A stretch of DNA of 64,000 nucleotides from Phascolarctobacterium sp. (lineage in GTDB: Bacteria; Bacillota; Negativicutes; Acidaminococcales; Acidaminococcaceae), in assembly GCF_030531065.1 (NCBI RefSeq), contig NZ_JAUNOQ010000004.1, forward strand, positions 124,001 through 188,000. Reading direction: 5' to 3'. The notes beneath the pieces were generated by a model. That model had not been told where the DNA came from, searched no databases, and was given only the letters and a program-made list of their open reading frames with translations. A program made the translations under genes and the position numbers. Positions 42,065 through 51,726 of the stretch are shown piece after piece (the first letter of the stretch is position 1; the number at the start of each line of letters is the position of its first letter).

Positions 42065-42200
42065 TCTTTTTTTACAAAATCGCGCCGCGAATTGAAAAAG
42101 AATTGTAGAAACCGTTTCTCATTAAGAAAATCTCTTTTACTCGTTATTTTTTCGCATTCGACCGCGACTTAGTGTATAATACAAGCAGGAGGATATCGCT

Positions 42201-43055
42201 ATGCATCTTACTAATATCGCCTTAGTTTTAGAAGGCGGCGGTATGCGCGGTATGTTTTCAGCGGGAGTTTTCGAAGCCTTTCTGCTTAAAGATTTGACCT
42301 TTCCCTACATCACCGCCGTATCCGCCGGAGCCTGCAATATTTTGTCATATATGTCAAGACAGCCTTTGCGCACGCGCAAAATTATCGAAAATTACGTTAC
42401 CGACAAGCGCTATTTCAGCCTGCGCAACTGGCTCAAGGAGGGCAGCATTTTCGGCTTTGATTTTATTTTTGAAGACCTGCCCAAAAAGCTGCTGCCCTTC
42501 GACTTTGCCACCTACTATCAATATCCCGGCGTTTTACAAGTCGGCACGACCGACCTGCGTACCGGCAAAGCGGCCTGGTTCGGCAAGGAAGCCATCGGCC
42601 GCAGCTTTACGCCGGTGCGCGCTTCTTCGTCCATGCCCTTTCTGGCTCCCGTGGTACACATGGGCGGTCGCGATTTGCTGGACGGCGCTTTGGTAGCGCC
42701 CATCCCTTACGAAAAAGCGCTGAAGGCAGGCTATGACAAATTAGTCGTCGTCCTCACGCGCAACGCGGGTTACCGCAAGAAAAAATCCGTACCTAAGCTA
42801 CTGCTCAAAACAGTGTACCACGAATACCCCAAGCTATGGGATATTATGCAGCGGCGTCCCGCTTTGTACAACGAACAATTAGAAGCCGTCGAAGAAATGG
42901 AACGGCAAGGCAAAGCCGTGATCATCCGTCCGCAGGTTCCGTTGGAAATCGACAAGTTGGATATCAAACCCGATAAGCTGCTGGCGCTGCATGACCACGG
43001 CATCGGCTGCGGCCTAGCGGCCTGCGAAAAAATTCTGCGGCTGGCGGAAGAATAA
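42201..43055 (+). CDS. patatin-like phospholipase/acyl hydrolase
   Basis: 284 residues. Patatin catalytic features: the oxyanion loop EGGGMRGMFSAGV, the nucleophile Ser in TAVSAGACN (first Gly of GxSxG replaced by Ala, as in the YjjU branch) and the dyad Asp in LLDGALVAP. The family hydrolyses phospholipids or acyl-esters. The protein has no signal peptide and should be cytoplasmic. The promoter TTCGCA, 18 bp, TATAAT (42175-42180) is divergent from the malonate promoter. CAGGAGGA precedes the ATG. Confidence 0.9.
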   Translation: MHLTNIALVLEGGGMRGMFSAGVFEAFLLKDLTFPYITAVSAGACNILSYMSRQPLRTRKIIENYVTDKRYFSLRNWLKEGSIFGFDFIFEDLPKKLLPFDFATYYQYPGVLQVGTTDLRTGKAAWFGKEAIGRSFTPVRASSSMPFLAPVVHMGGRDLLDGALVAPIPYEKALKAGYDKLVVVLTRNAGYRKKKSVPKLLLKTVYHEYPKLWDIMQRRPALYNEQLEAVEEMERQGKAVIIRPQVPLEIDKLDIKPDKLLALHDHGIGCGLAACEKILRLAEE

Positions 43056-43073
43056 AATTAAGGAATAGATTTT

Positions 43074-43952
43074 TTACTCTGCCACCTCTAAGCCATTGTC
43101 CTGGGCTAAAGCATAAATTTCTTCTTTGCTCATCTGCGAATATTTTATGATTTTTGTTACTTTCTCCTTATCCTTGAGCATATCAATAGCAATATTACGG
43201 CGTTCTTCCATACGTCCTTCGGTGCGGCCAATGGTCAAGCCTTCCTCGCGGCCTTCTTTGCGTCCTTCCGCACGGCCAGCCATTCTTTCGTCCTTCAATC
43301 TTGTAGACAATACCATAAATTCTCGCCTCACTTTCTTATCCTGCCGCAGCCTTATTACCTCCGCTTCCACTTCCTGCGTAAAAACATCCGTAGGAACCAG
43401 ATCGTTGACATAACGTAAAAAATTTTTAACCAGCGGACTTACTTCGCCTCGTGTTCCCTGTGCATTGAGCAGCAGCACGGTGACGTCATTTTTCAGCTCC
43501 AGCGCTAAATTTTCCAGGCACCGGCTTTTAAAGGTATAGACATAGCGGCCTTCGCCAAATAAATCGAAAGCGCAGATAAACACTAAAACCAGCGGATTCA
43601 GCTCGTCGAAATCCTGACCTTTCTGCAGCATATCCATATCCATGATAGACTGATAATAGCGCGTGCGCTTGGGCAAAAGCGGTCCGCCTGTAGCTTCTCC
43701 TAAAGTATTTTTGACCTGCATTTCCAAATTATAGCGCGTATGTTTATCATCCGCAACTATAACGTCCAGGCGCACGCCTCTGCTGTCGTAGTAGGGCTCA
43801 ACGGTTTTTTCTGTTTCCGTGTAGATAATGTCGGCAATGTCCTGCTGCATAATGGCGCTGACAAGCTTTTGGCAGAGATATTTGTTCTCCATTACCTTTT
43901 TGAACATAAAATCGTTGCTGATGGGAAGATTCTCAAATTTGTACTGTGTCAT
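43074..43952 (-). CDS. Rpn-family (PD-(D/E)XK) recombination-promoting nuclease
   Basis: 292 residues. The nuclease fold is read from RLDVIVADD followed by YNLEMQVK, the D...ExK core, with KRTRYYQSIMD behind it. The C-terminal quarter is a charged repeat-like linker (AEGRKEGREEGLTIGRTEGR) that is typical for these proteins. Rpn nucleases, often called PD-(D/E)XK transposases, promote recombination-like events. This is notable because the gene borders an array of repeated cassettes. Convergent with the phospholipase gene. Confidence 0.88.
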   Translation of the reverse strand: MTQYKFENLPISNDFMFKKVMENKYLCQKLVSAIMQQDIADIIYTETEKTVEPYYDSRGVRLDVIVADDKHTRYNLEMQVKNTLGEATGGPLLPKRTRYYQSIMDMDMLQKGQDFDELNPLVLVFICAFDLFGEGRYVYTFKSRCLENLALELKNDVTVLLLNAQGTRGEVSPLVKNFLRYVNDLVPTDVFTQEVEAEVIRLRQDKKVRREFMVLSTRLKDERMAGRAEGRKEGREEGLTIGRTEGRMEERRNIAIDMLKDKEKVTKIIKYSQMSKEEIYALAQDNGLEVAE

Positions 43953-44049
43953 CTTGTTCCTCCTTAATTATACCATATTGAAATAGAATCTGTGCGGAGA
44001 ATTTATGCCGCTGCTGTCCTTTGGTGAAAGCAATCATCTCCTTTTTTGC

Positions 44050-44108
44050 AAAATAAAAAAGCAGTACCGCCGGTTACAGTAAAATCTGTAACCGGATTGG
44101 TACTGCTA
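44050..44108 (-). terminator. strong hairpin terminator upstream of the Rpn gene
   Basis: Nested stems GCAGTACC/GGTACTGC and CCGGTTACAG/CTGTAACCGG, followed on the minus strand by TTTTTTATTTTG. It would stop transcription entering from the cassette array side; no minus-strand gene is visible upstream of it. Confidence 0.85.
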
Positions 44109-44519
44109 AGTTTCGCTTGTGTTCAATAATTTTCGCGAAATAATCGCGGCGGGCTTGCGGAAAGCCGCCGTTTACTGCATTTTTACTTGTCAAGAATTTT
44201 ATACGTTAAGTATAGCATGCTTTTTGAGTATTAGCAAGAAAGTATTGTTGTTATGCGAACGTTCTTTTCCTATCGCGTTACGCGATAGGAAGCGTTTACG
44301 GCTTTGTTTTTTGGACGGTAAGCGTTTTCCTCGTACAGCAGAGCTTTTTTATAGGAAGGTTGTATACCTTCTTGGCAAAAGATTTACAATTTTTCTTTAA
44401 GGTAATATACTATAAATAAGATAAGCCTATAGCGATGGCTGTAATAGTTTTAGTTCTCTGCCGTAAATTTATCTATATTATCACATTGCCGTAAAATGGA
44501 AGGAGGCTCGCGAGGTTAA
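44109..44519. repeat. non-coding region with inverted copy of the cassette element and leader copy 1
   Basis: A palindrome TTCCTATCGCG-TTA-CGCGATAGGAA at 44270-44291 lies inside an inverted copy of the element that precedes the other cassettes (reads CGATAGGAAAAGAACGTTCGC on the minus strand, about 44255-44294). From 44437 to 44519 the sequence matches the leader of cassettes 2-4 (CCGTAAATTTATCT, CATTGCCGTAAAA, GGAAGGAGGCTCGCG). A 93-codon plus-strand frame at 44119 is not protein-like. Confidence 0.75.
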
Positions 44520-46235
44520 ATGAATATGTATATGTATAGTTCGTCGTTTAATAACGCGGGCTGCCTGACAAGCGGCTTCGGGTTGGAAATCAATTTAGAT
44601 AGCAGCGCCAAAATTTCTGGCAGCGGCGTAACGGGCAGCGTGGGCACGAGCAATATTGACAGCGAGTACAGCAGCGTAATGGAGCAAAGCGGTGTTTACG
44701 CAGGTGAAGAAGGCTTTGATATTTATGTGGGCAGCAATACGGATTTGAAAGGCGGCGTAATTGCCAGCGAAGCGGAGGCGGAGAAAAATAAAATTTCTAC
44801 CGGCACGCTGACGTGGGAGGATATTCACAATAAGGCCGAGTACCAAGCCAGCGGTATAGGCGCAAATGTGAATATCAATAACGGAGCTGATTATAACGAA
44901 AAAGGCGTAACGCCGAATATCGGTATGCCTGTTGCGGACGAAGCGGAAAGTACGACGAAAGCTGCTATTGCCGAGGGCACGATTGAAATTCGCGACAAGG
45001 AGAACCAGAAGCAGGACGTAAGCCAACTGAATAGGGATACGCAAAACAGCCTGAATAAGCTAGGCGAAATTTTTGATAAAACAAAAATTGAAGAACGCCA
45101 AGAATTAGCAGGTTTATTTGGCGAGCTTGCGTATAAAGCTGTGGGTGACCTGGCGATTAAAAACGGCTGGGCGGAAGGCAGCTCGGAAAAGAACGCTTTG
45201 CACGCGCTTATAGGCGGCATTATGGGCGAACTGGGCGGAAGCGGCTTCTTGGCAGGCGCAAGCGGAGCAATGGTCAACGAAATGATTCAGGAAAAGCTGA
45301 GCGAGATGTTTAAGGACGATCCGGCAATGCACCAGTGGGCCAGCGCGCTGATAGGCGGCGTAGTGTCCGAAATAGTTGCCAATAACGCGCAGGCAGGGGC
45401 AAGTACGGCGGCCAGCGGGACGAAGAATAACTATTTAACGCATAAACAATTCCTCGATTACCAAAAAGAATTGGCTGATTGCAATGGCGATCCGGATAAA
45501 GAAAGGGAAGTAAGAGAAAAATATGAAGCTATAGACGCTTTGCAAGACTATATTGGGCTGGAGATGCATAATGAATCTACACAAGGAGCAACAAGTGTTG
45601 GAGTTGATTTGAATGGTGATGAAGTTGTTTTAACGCCAGGTATGAATCTTGTTAAAGGCGATGAAACTATAAGAAATATTATAGATAGCACAAATTTAAA
45701 TAATCAAGTTCTTGAGATGCCTAACGGAAGTATATACTATATAGATGAAAAAGGCGTTTTATACCAAGCTTTTGAGGGAAAGGCATTAGAGAATGCTATT
45801 GTAGAAGGAAGTAAATTAGCAATAAAAGCTGATATTATTCCTGATCCTAAAAAAATGACTACGGATTATGTTTATTCCTATGTTGGTGGTGGTATTTCTA
45901 AAACATTATCAGTTAATTTTGGTTATATTCTTGATAAGCATGGAAACGTATATATATTCGAACAAGAGCAGAGTGGAGCAGGCATAGCTCCACCAACGTA
46001 TATTGGATATGGTAAAGGAACAATAGAAACTAATTGGAAAAATACTACAGGTAATAGCATAATAGATGCTATTAGTGGTAATAGTAGCAGCATAAGTGTA
46101 AGTAGTATTGTTAGTAGTAGTGTTTCTGTCAGTGATGATAGTATGGTTCTAGTAGTAGAAATTGGAGTAGAAACCTCTGCTGGCATTACACTATCCAGAA
46201 GACATGCTCGTAAGGTAGGTAATATTTATGACTAG
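44520..46235 (+). CDS. cassette 1: orphan CdiA-type C-terminal toxin module
   Basis: 571 residues without signal peptide or TPS domain. Residues 1-16 are the tag MNMYMYSSSFNNAGCL. Residues 17-200 are a haemagglutinin-derived segment (SGFGLEINLDSSAKISGSG onward) nearly identical to parts of cassettes 2 and 3. Residues 205-305 form a pretoxin-like domain ending SEIVANNAQAGAS, where VENN is the known motif. The last 270 residues are unique and AT-rich, with a glycine-rich stretch (YSYVGGGISKTLSVNFGYI) and a Ser/Val-rich end. GGAGG lies 17 bp upstream of the ATG, farther than usual. Either it is an expressed intracellular module or a silent reservoir for recombination with a full-length gene elsewhere. 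Confidence 0.8.
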   Translation: MNMYMYSSSFNNAGCLTSGFGLEINLDSSAKISGSGVTGSVGTSNIDSEYSSVMEQSGVYAGEEGFDIYVGSNTDLKGGVIASEAEAEKNKISTGTLTWEDIHNKAEYQASGIGANVNINNGADYNEKGVTPNIGMPVADEAESTTKAAIAEGTIEIRDKENQKQDVSQLNRDTQNSLNKLGEIFDKTKIEERQELAGLFGELAYKAVGDLAIKNGWAEGSSEKNALHALIGGIMGELGGSGFLAGASGAMVNEMIQEKLSEMFKDDPAMHQWASALIGGVVSEIVANNAQAGASTAASGTKNNYLTHKQFLDYQKELADCNGDPDKEREVREKYEAIDALQDYIGLEMHNESTQGATSVGVDLNGDEVVLTPGMNLVKGDETIRNIIDSTNLNNQVLEMPNGSIYYIDEKGVLYQAFEGKALENAIVEGSKLAIKADIIPDPKKMTTDYVYSYVGGGISKTLSVNFGYILDKHGNVYIFEQEQSGAGIAPPTYIGYGKGTIETNWKNTTGNSIIDAISGNSSSISVSSIVSSSVSVSDDSMVLVVEIGVETSAGITLSRRHARKVGNIYD

Positions 46236-46638
46236 AGGGCATGGCTTTTTTGGAATATTAATTTTAGTTATAGTAATTTTCTTTAGAGTGAATATTTATA
46301 GTTCTACTCCAAGTATATATGCTCAAGAACAAATTTTTCGTTCTGAAGAAAAGAATCTAAAAATTGTTGAACTTGTAGAAAAAAGGAGGGAGTTTGTTCG
46401 TAACCAGACTTATTTAGTGTACTATGAGTTTCAAAATGGAAATAACATAACGGAGCATCAAAAAAAGATAGAGGAAATTATATCAACCAAATTTATGCTA
46501 GCAGGGTGGATGAAAAAAAATGAAAGAATTACAACCGAAAATAGAAAAATAATAAACTTTATCAAGCAAAATAAGGAATATTACTGTGAAGTAGAAGTGT
46601 ATAAGACAGGAGTTGCTCTACGATTTAGATATAAATGA
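46228..46638 (+). CDS. candidate immunity protein of cassette 1 (membrane-anchored)
   Basis: 136 residues. The start overlaps the toxin stop by eight bases, so the two are translationally coupled. One N-terminal helix (residues 7-20, FFGILILVIVIFF) is followed by an extracytoplasmic domain rich in Lys and Glu with a helix then strands (IISTKFMLAGW, then YYCEVEVYKTGVALRFRYK). The layout matches the small proteins of cassettes 2 and 3. The overlap, size and AT-richness are typical of immunity genes. No named family is recognised. Confidence 0.7.
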   Translation: MTRGHGFFGILILVIVIFFRVNIYSSTPSIYAQEQIFRSEEKNLKIVELVEKRREFVRNQTYLVYYEFQNGNNITEHQKKIEEIISTKFMLAGWMKKNERITTENRKIINFIKQNKEYYCEVEVYKTGVALRFRYK

Positions 46639-46704
46639 TTAAATTGTGATTAATAAACACAAGTGTTGCCATGCTGCTTACTAGTCTTAATAGGAGTTAA
46701 AGTT

Positions 46705-47082
46705 ATGTTGGACTTTTTTAAAGATTACACTTGGGTTATTATTACTTGTTTGATCAATATATATAAATTCATAAAGAGTAAGAGAAGAATCGCTTTTAAT
46801 GAATTGATGATTATTATATTGAGTGTTTTTATGGGAGGATGGCTGCTTGATTATTTCTCTGCAAATTTATTAAAAAAGATTTTGGGAACAGCAAGTAATC
46901 ATATATTGGGAGCATTAATAATGTTACAATATTTCTTTGTAATAAGAAATGCATATACAAAAATAAAAAATATAGAGAATATTGATGAACGTAAAAAGAA
47001 GCTAAAACGATTTTGTTTTGAATCGATATATTTAGTATTTGTGTTTGCTTTAGCAATATGGTATGTAGGATTTTACAAATAA
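46705..47082 (+). CDS. small polytopic membrane protein of cassette 1
   Basis: 125 residues from ATG 46705, with AGGAG eight bases upstream. Three or four membrane helices (residues 7-20, 33-52, 64-82, 105-122) and basic loops (KFIKSKRRIAFNE, KIKNIENIDERKKKLKR). It is AT-rich like the gene before it. It may be a second immunity factor or a displaced one left from an earlier cassette. Similar position and topology occur in cassette 3. Confidence 0.6.
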   Translation: MLDFFKDYTWVIITCLINIYKFIKSKRRIAFNELMIIILSVFMGGWLLDYFSANLLKKILGTASNHILGALIMLQYFFVIRNAYTKIKNIENIDERKKKLKRFCFESIYLVFVFALAIWYVGFYK

Positions 47083-47171
47083 TGATGCTGGTTGATGTTA
47101 TTCATAAATATAATTTGTTGTGTAGATGTGTTTAGAAAATCAGCACTAGGTAAATGAATAGCATTATCTTC

Positions 47172-47277
47172 TTCCCCTCGTAAAACACGATAGAAAAAAT
47201 GTTCGTTATAATTCTCTATCGTAAATTTATCTGCATTATTGTATTGCCGTAAAATGGAAGGAGGCTCACGGTATTAA
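47172..47277 (+). repeat. cassette element and leader, copy 2
   Basis: A diverged copy of the palindromic element (CCCCTCGTAAAACACGATAGAAAAAATGTTCG) is followed by the shared leader with CGTAAATTTATCTGCATTA and GGAAGGAGGCTCACGG, ending at the ATG of cassette 2. Confidence 0.8.
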
Positions 47278-50200
47278 ATGAATATAAGAATGTATAGTTC
47301 GCGGTTTAATAACGCGGGCAGCCTGACGCTGAACGCGCAAGGCACGGTGGAAAACATCGGCACTATTCAGGCCGACGGCACGGTGGCCTTGCGCGGCGAG
47401 AATTTGCTGAACAAGGGAGCCGTGGCGGGTGAGAATATTACGGCTGAAGCCAGCGAAACCATCAGCAACAGCGGCAGTATGCGGGCGAAAATCGACGCCA
47501 TACTGCGCGGCGAGAATATTGTGAACGAGGCTGTGACAGAAACCAGCCGCTATAAGGAGTTAGAACAAACAAAAATTATCGGCACGGGCAGCATCAGCGC
47601 AGGCCGGGATGTGACTTTGGCGGCGGAAGAAAATATTACCAACCGCGGCGGCATTCTGGCTGCGGAAAATGACCTGACCTTGAGCGCGGGGAAAACCATA
47701 GACCTGACGGCGATGGCCGACGAAAAGCATGTGGCCGTGGCCTACGGCAGCAGCAGCGCGGAAATCCACCGCGTGGAAAACCAGCAAAGCCTACTGGCAG
47801 GCGAAAATATCAGCATAAACGCCGGTGAAAATGTGAACGTCAGCGGCGGCGTATTAAGTGCGGCCCAAAACGCGGAAATCAGCGCGGGCGGCGACGTGAA
47901 TATGACGGCGGTGAAGGACGTTTACAGCGAAGATTCCAGCGTGGGACGTCGCGGCGGCAGCTATTACGACCGCTTGCAGATTGTGGACGAAAGCGTGAAA
48001 GGCACGAATTTGGCCGCCGGGGAAAATATTACTGTGACCGGCGGACGGGATATTAACATTACGGGCAGCGCCGTGACCAGCGAAAGTGGCAGGGCGGAGC
48101 TGTCTGCGGGCAACGAAGTCAATATTCAAAATGAAACGGAATACCACGAGCGGCTTCGCGAGCATCACGAGAAAGTGAGCGGTATTTTGAGCAGCAAGAC
48201 CACGGACGTTTACGATTACAACAATCTTAACGCGGTAGTGGGCAGCAATGTTTCGGCCAATGAAATTGCCGTTACCAGCGGCGCGGACACAAGCGTCAAG
48301 GGCAGCAATGTCGTAGCGGACGGCGACGTAAAGATTACAACCGGCGGCGATTTGCACATTGAAAGCGCGGCCCAGACCAGTGAAAGCGAATACGAAAAGC
48401 AGGTGAAAAAGAGCGGCCTTTTGAGCGGCAGCGGTTTTGGCTTTACCATCGGCAAGGAAAAACAGCGGGACGAATACGCTAACCAAAACAGCGAGCAGGT
48501 GGGCAGCACAATCGGCAGCGTGGAGGGCAGCGTAAATTTGCACGCCCAGGGCGACGCCAATATTAAGGGCAGCGAGATTATCGCGGGGAAGGATATTACA
48601 ATCTCCGGCGAAAATGTCAACATTGAAAACACGGACAATATTTACAACGCGCAGGAGCGGCACGAGTTCGAGCGTAGCGGCTTGAGCGTATCTGTGGGCG
48701 GCACGGCAATAGAGAAGGTCAACGAGGCCGTAAGCCATGCGGAGCGGGCTGCGCAGGTAGAGGACGAGCGGCTGGCCGCTTTGCACGCTTATGAAGCTTA
48801 CGATACGGTTAAGGAGAACGCCGGAAAAATAAAGGATGCAATCGACGGCAAGGGCGGCGTAACGCTGAACGTAAGCATTGGCACGACCAAGAGCAGGAGC
48901 GAAAGCAGCAGTACGACGGTTGTGGCGCAGGGCAGCAATGTCCAAGCGGGCGGCGACGTTACTATTACTTCGACGGAAAAGGATATCAATATCCAAGGCA
49001 GCAGTGTGTTCGGCGAAAACGTAAGCTTGAACGCGCAAGAAAACCTTAATATAACTGCGTCTGAAAACGCCAACGTAACAAAACAAGATTCCAAATCCAG
49101 CAGCGCCAGCGTAGGCGTAGGCTTTGATTTGTCGACGGGCAATGTGAGCAGCGTTACTGTGGGCGGCAGCAAAGCCAAGGGCGAAGTGGACGCCAACAGC
49201 ACAACTTATAATGAAAGCTCTGTAACAGCCAATAAGGATTTAAGCTTTACCAGCGGCGCGGATACCAATATTCAAGGCGGCAAGCTGAGCGGTGAAAAAG
49301 TGACCGGCAGCGTGGGCGGTGATTTGAATATTGAAAGCAAGCAGGACAGCAATAGCTATACGGAGAAAAATACCAGCGGCGGCTTCGGGTTGGAAATCAA
49401 TCTGGATAGCAGCGCCAAAATTTCCGGCAGCGGCGTAACGGGCAGCGTGGGCACGAGCAATATCGACAACAAGTACGCCAGCGTAACGGAGCAAAGCGGC
49501 ATTTACGCAGGCAAAGAAGGCTTCGATATTTATGTAGGCAGCAATACGGATTTGAAAGGAGGCGTAATTGCCAGCGAAGCGGGAGCGGAGAAAAATAAAA
49601 TTTCTACCGGCACGCTGACGTGGGAGGATATTCACAATAAGGCCGAGTACGAAGCCAACGGTATAGGCGCAAATGTGAATATCGATAACGGAGCTGGTTA
49701 TAACGAAAAAGGCGTAACGCCGAATATCGGCATGCCCGCTGCGGACGAAGCAGAAAGCACGACGAAAGCCGCCATTGCCGAGGGCACGATTGAAATTCGC
49801 GATAAGGAGAACCAGAAGCAGGACGTAAGCCAACTGAATAGGGATACGCAAAACAGCCTGAATAAGCTGGGTGAAATTTTTGATAAAACAAAAATTGAAG
49901 AACGCCAGGAATTAGCAGGTTTATTTGACGAGCTTGCATATAATCAGATACATGATCTGAAAGGCACGGATGAGCAAAAGGCTATGTATCACGCAGTAGT
50001 CGGCGGAATCATGGGACATTTTGTTGGCGGTGACATATTGGCTAATGCTAGCAGTGCGGCCATTAATAAGTTGATTTCGGATGAAATAAAAAAAGTTGCT
50101 AAAAATGATCCTGCAATATCGCAATGGTTAAGTGCAGCACTAGGTGCAGTTGTTTCTGAAATTACTGCTAATAACATTCAAGCAGGTTCTAGTATTGCGG

Positions 50201-50700
50201 TTAGCGGAATGAAGCATAATGAATTTGCTAAAAAAGATGTTGAATCATGGTATGTGATAGGAAAAATGGTTTCTAATTTGGATTTTAGTGATATTAAAGA
50301 TGGAGAGCCAATTTTTAGTTATATGCTTGGTGGTGGTATGGCTGCAGGACTAGGTGCTAAAGTCGGATTAGTGGTAACACCTGATAAAGTTTATATGTCT
50401 TTGGGTGAACAAGTTGGCTTATCTACGTTTGCTAGTGATGGTTCAGCAAATAAGGTATATATTTTAAAACCTGGTTATGATTTGAAATATTTTGTTCAAA
50501 ATAAATTATCTATTCCCAAAGATGCTTATGTTTCGAATTTAGAAGAATATAATCAGGCGATAAAAGGTGCTTCAATGGGCGTTTCTGCAGCTATAGGTTT
50601 AAATGTTTCTGCTTCTATTACTCCGCAAGGATATACAATAATATCATCTGGAGTTAGCAGTAATGTAGGAGTAAGCGGAGATTATTCTATAACATGGTGA
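47278..50700 (+). CDS. cassette 2: haemagglutinin-repeat CdiA-type protein lacking the secretion domain
   Basis: 1140 residues. After the tag MNIRMYSSRFNNAGSLTLNA come haemagglutinin repeats with beta-helix character (AGENITAEASETISNSG, SAGRDVTLAAEENITNRGG) to about residue 690. Next are the FGLEINLDSSAKISGSG segment shared with cassettes 1 and 3 (about 705-880), a pretoxin-like domain ending SEITANNIQAGSS, and a variable C-terminus from about residue 985, with FSYMLGGGMAAGLGAKVG resembling that of cassette 1. There is no signal peptide, TPS domain or start of a full FhaB. GC falls sharply at the toxin part. Confidence 0.82.
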   Translation: MNIRMYSSRFNNAGSLTLNAQGTVENIGTIQADGTVALRGENLLNKGAVAGENITAEASETISNSGSMRAKIDAILRGENIVNEAVTETSRYKELEQTKIIGTGSISAGRDVTLAAEENITNRGGILAAENDLTLSAGKTIDLTAMADEKHVAVAYGSSSAEIHRVENQQSLLAGENISINAGENVNVSGGVLSAAQNAEISAGGDVNMTAVKDVYSEDSSVGRRGGSYYDRLQIVDESVKGTNLAAGENITVTGGRDINITGSAVTSESGRAELSAGNEVNIQNETEYHERLREHHEKVSGILSSKTTDVYDYNNLNAVVGSNVSANEIAVTSGADTSVKGSNVVADGDVKITTGGDLHIESAAQTSESEYEKQVKKSGLLSGSGFGFTIGKEKQRDEYANQNSEQVGSTIGSVEGSVNLHAQGDANIKGSEIIAGKDITISGENVNIENTDNIYNAQERHEFERSGLSVSVGGTAIEKVNEAVSHAERAAQVEDERLAALHAYEAYDTVKENAGKIKDAIDGKGGVTLNVSIGTTKSRSESSSTTVVAQGSNVQAGGDVTITSTEKDINIQGSSVFGENVSLNAQENLNITASENANVTKQDSKSSSASVGVGFDLSTGNVSSVTVGGSKAKGEVDANSTTYNESSVTANKDLSFTSGADTNIQGGKLSGEKVTGSVGGDLNIESKQDSNSYTEKNTSGGFGLEINLDSSAKISGSGVTGSVGTSNIDNKYASVTEQSGIYAGKEGFDIYVGSNTDLKGGVIASEAGAEKNKISTGTLTWEDIHNKAEYEANGIGANVNIDNGAGYNEKGVTPNIGMPAADEAESTTKAAIAEGTIEIRDKENQKQDVSQLNRDTQNSLNKLGEIFDKTKIEERQELAGLFDELAYNQIHDLKGTDEQKAMYHAVVGGIMGHFVGGDILANASSAAINKLISDEIKKVAKNDPAISQWLSAALGAVVSEITANNIQAGSSIAVSGMKHNEFAKKDVESWYVIGKMVSNLDFSDIKDGEPIFSYMLGGGMAAGLGAKVGLVVTPDKVYMSLGEQVGLSTFASDGSANKVYILKPGYDLKYFVQNKLSIPKDAYVSNLEEYNQAIKGASMGVSAAIGLNVSASITPQGYTIISSGVSSNVGVSGDYSITW

Positions 50701-50703
50701 TAA

Positions 50704-51120
50704 ATGATGAAGAATAGAAAAATAATTTGCACTATCGTAGGATTTATTGCAGTGTTATGTTTATTTGTTTTAACTCCTGATCGTAGAGATATAACTGCAA
50801 AAGATTTTAAATTATCTAAAACGGACATACTGGTTAATAGTTTGTTCGATATCCAGTTGCCGTCAGAAAAATATATCAATAATTTTATTATTTATTTTGC
50901 AATGGGAAACGCTAATCGTGTAGGTGTTATAGATATATGGTTTAATAGTAATTTGAATTTCCAACAGATGATAACTTTGTTGTTTAAAGAGTTAAAAAGT
51001 GAAAACAACTTCAAGTTGATAGGGAAATCAAGCCATATATATACTGACGGCATTGTAAAATATACAATAACGTATGTAGAAAAAGATAATCTGTATAATG
51101 TACATATTACTGTTTTGTAA
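50704..51120 (+). CDS. candidate immunity protein 2a
   Basis: 138 residues beginning three bases after the toxin stop codon. N-terminal helix (residues 8-23, CTIVGFIAVLCLFVL) and an external domain ending with helix LLFKELKSENNFKLIG and strands VKYTITYVEKDNLYNVHITVL in part. The pattern helix, N-x-W/F, strands recurs in the other partner proteins. AT-rich. Confidence 0.7.
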   Translation: MMKNRKIICTIVGFIAVLCLFVLTPDRRDITAKDFKLSKTDILVNSLFDIQLPSEKYINNFIIYFAMGNANRVGVIDIWFNSNLNFQQMITLLFKELKSENNFKLIGKSSHIYTDGIVKYTITYVEKDNLYNVHITVL

Positions 51121-51137
51121 ATATAGCAGGTGGATAT

Positions 51138-51593
51138 ATGAAGTGTACCGATGGTTTAAAAAAAATAATATTATATTTTTTGCTAGCTCTATTATTGTTG
51201 GCTGTAACGGCGAGTATAGATGGAATACTAAAAGGAGAAAATGAGGGGCGATATAGAGAAAATTGGTTATACTATGAATTGATTAGTATAAAACTGCCCA
51301 ATAATATAGTCGTAAAAGAATTATCATCTGAAAGATATTTATTAGGCGATTGTGTATTATATTGTGATTTTTTAGTAGATGAAGAAAAGTATGCAGAGCA
51401 GTATATAAAAGACAGAATAACGGAGCAAAATTGGTCTTTGGTATCTAGCGATGGCAATAAAAGTAGTTATGTAAAAAAGACTATAGTTCTAACTGTTTTT
51501 AGAGAGGATAGTTTATATAAATTTATTTTTACTGACTGTCGAAATGATAAAATCGCCTACTTATATAATTTGCCAAAAGCAGATGTGTTATAA
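51138..51593 (+). CDS. candidate immunity protein 2b
   Basis: 151 residues, 17 bp after 2a. One N-terminal helix (residues 10-26, IILYFLLALLLLAVTAS) then an external domain. The end reads IKDRITEQNWSLVSSDGNKS, KKTIVLTVF, LYKFIF, related in layout to 2a and to the cassette 1 and 3 partners. It may be a duplicate or a leftover immunity gene from an earlier toxin. Confidence 0.65.
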   Translation: MKCTDGLKKIILYFLLALLLLAVTASIDGILKGENEGRYRENWLYYELISIKLPNNIVVKELSSERYLLGDCVLYCDFLVDEEKYAEQYIKDRITEQNWSLVSSDGNKSSYVKKTIVLTVFREDSLYKFIFTDCRNDKIAYLYNLPKADVL

Positions 51594-51618
51594 TTGTTCC
51601 TATAGTTGCTGTTTTCCA

Positions 51619-51726
51619 TTCCCCTCGCGAAACGCGATAGGAAAAGAATGTTCGCTTTATTTTGTTGCTGCAAATTTATCTGTATTATCACATTGCCGTA
51701 AAAGGGAAGGAGGCTCGCGGGGTTAA
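51619..51726 (+). repeat. cassette element and leader, copy 3
   Basis: CCCCTCGCGAAACGCGATAGG at 51621-51641 followed by AAAAGAATGTTCGCTTTA and the shared leader (GCAAATTTATCTGTATTA, CATTGCCGTAAAAGGG, AAGGAGGCTCGCGGGG) up to the ATG. Confidence 0.85.

Noticed and set aside
44119-44400. 93-codon plus-strand frame
   Set aside because: Composition is not protein-like, it spans the palindromic element and lacks a ribosome site.
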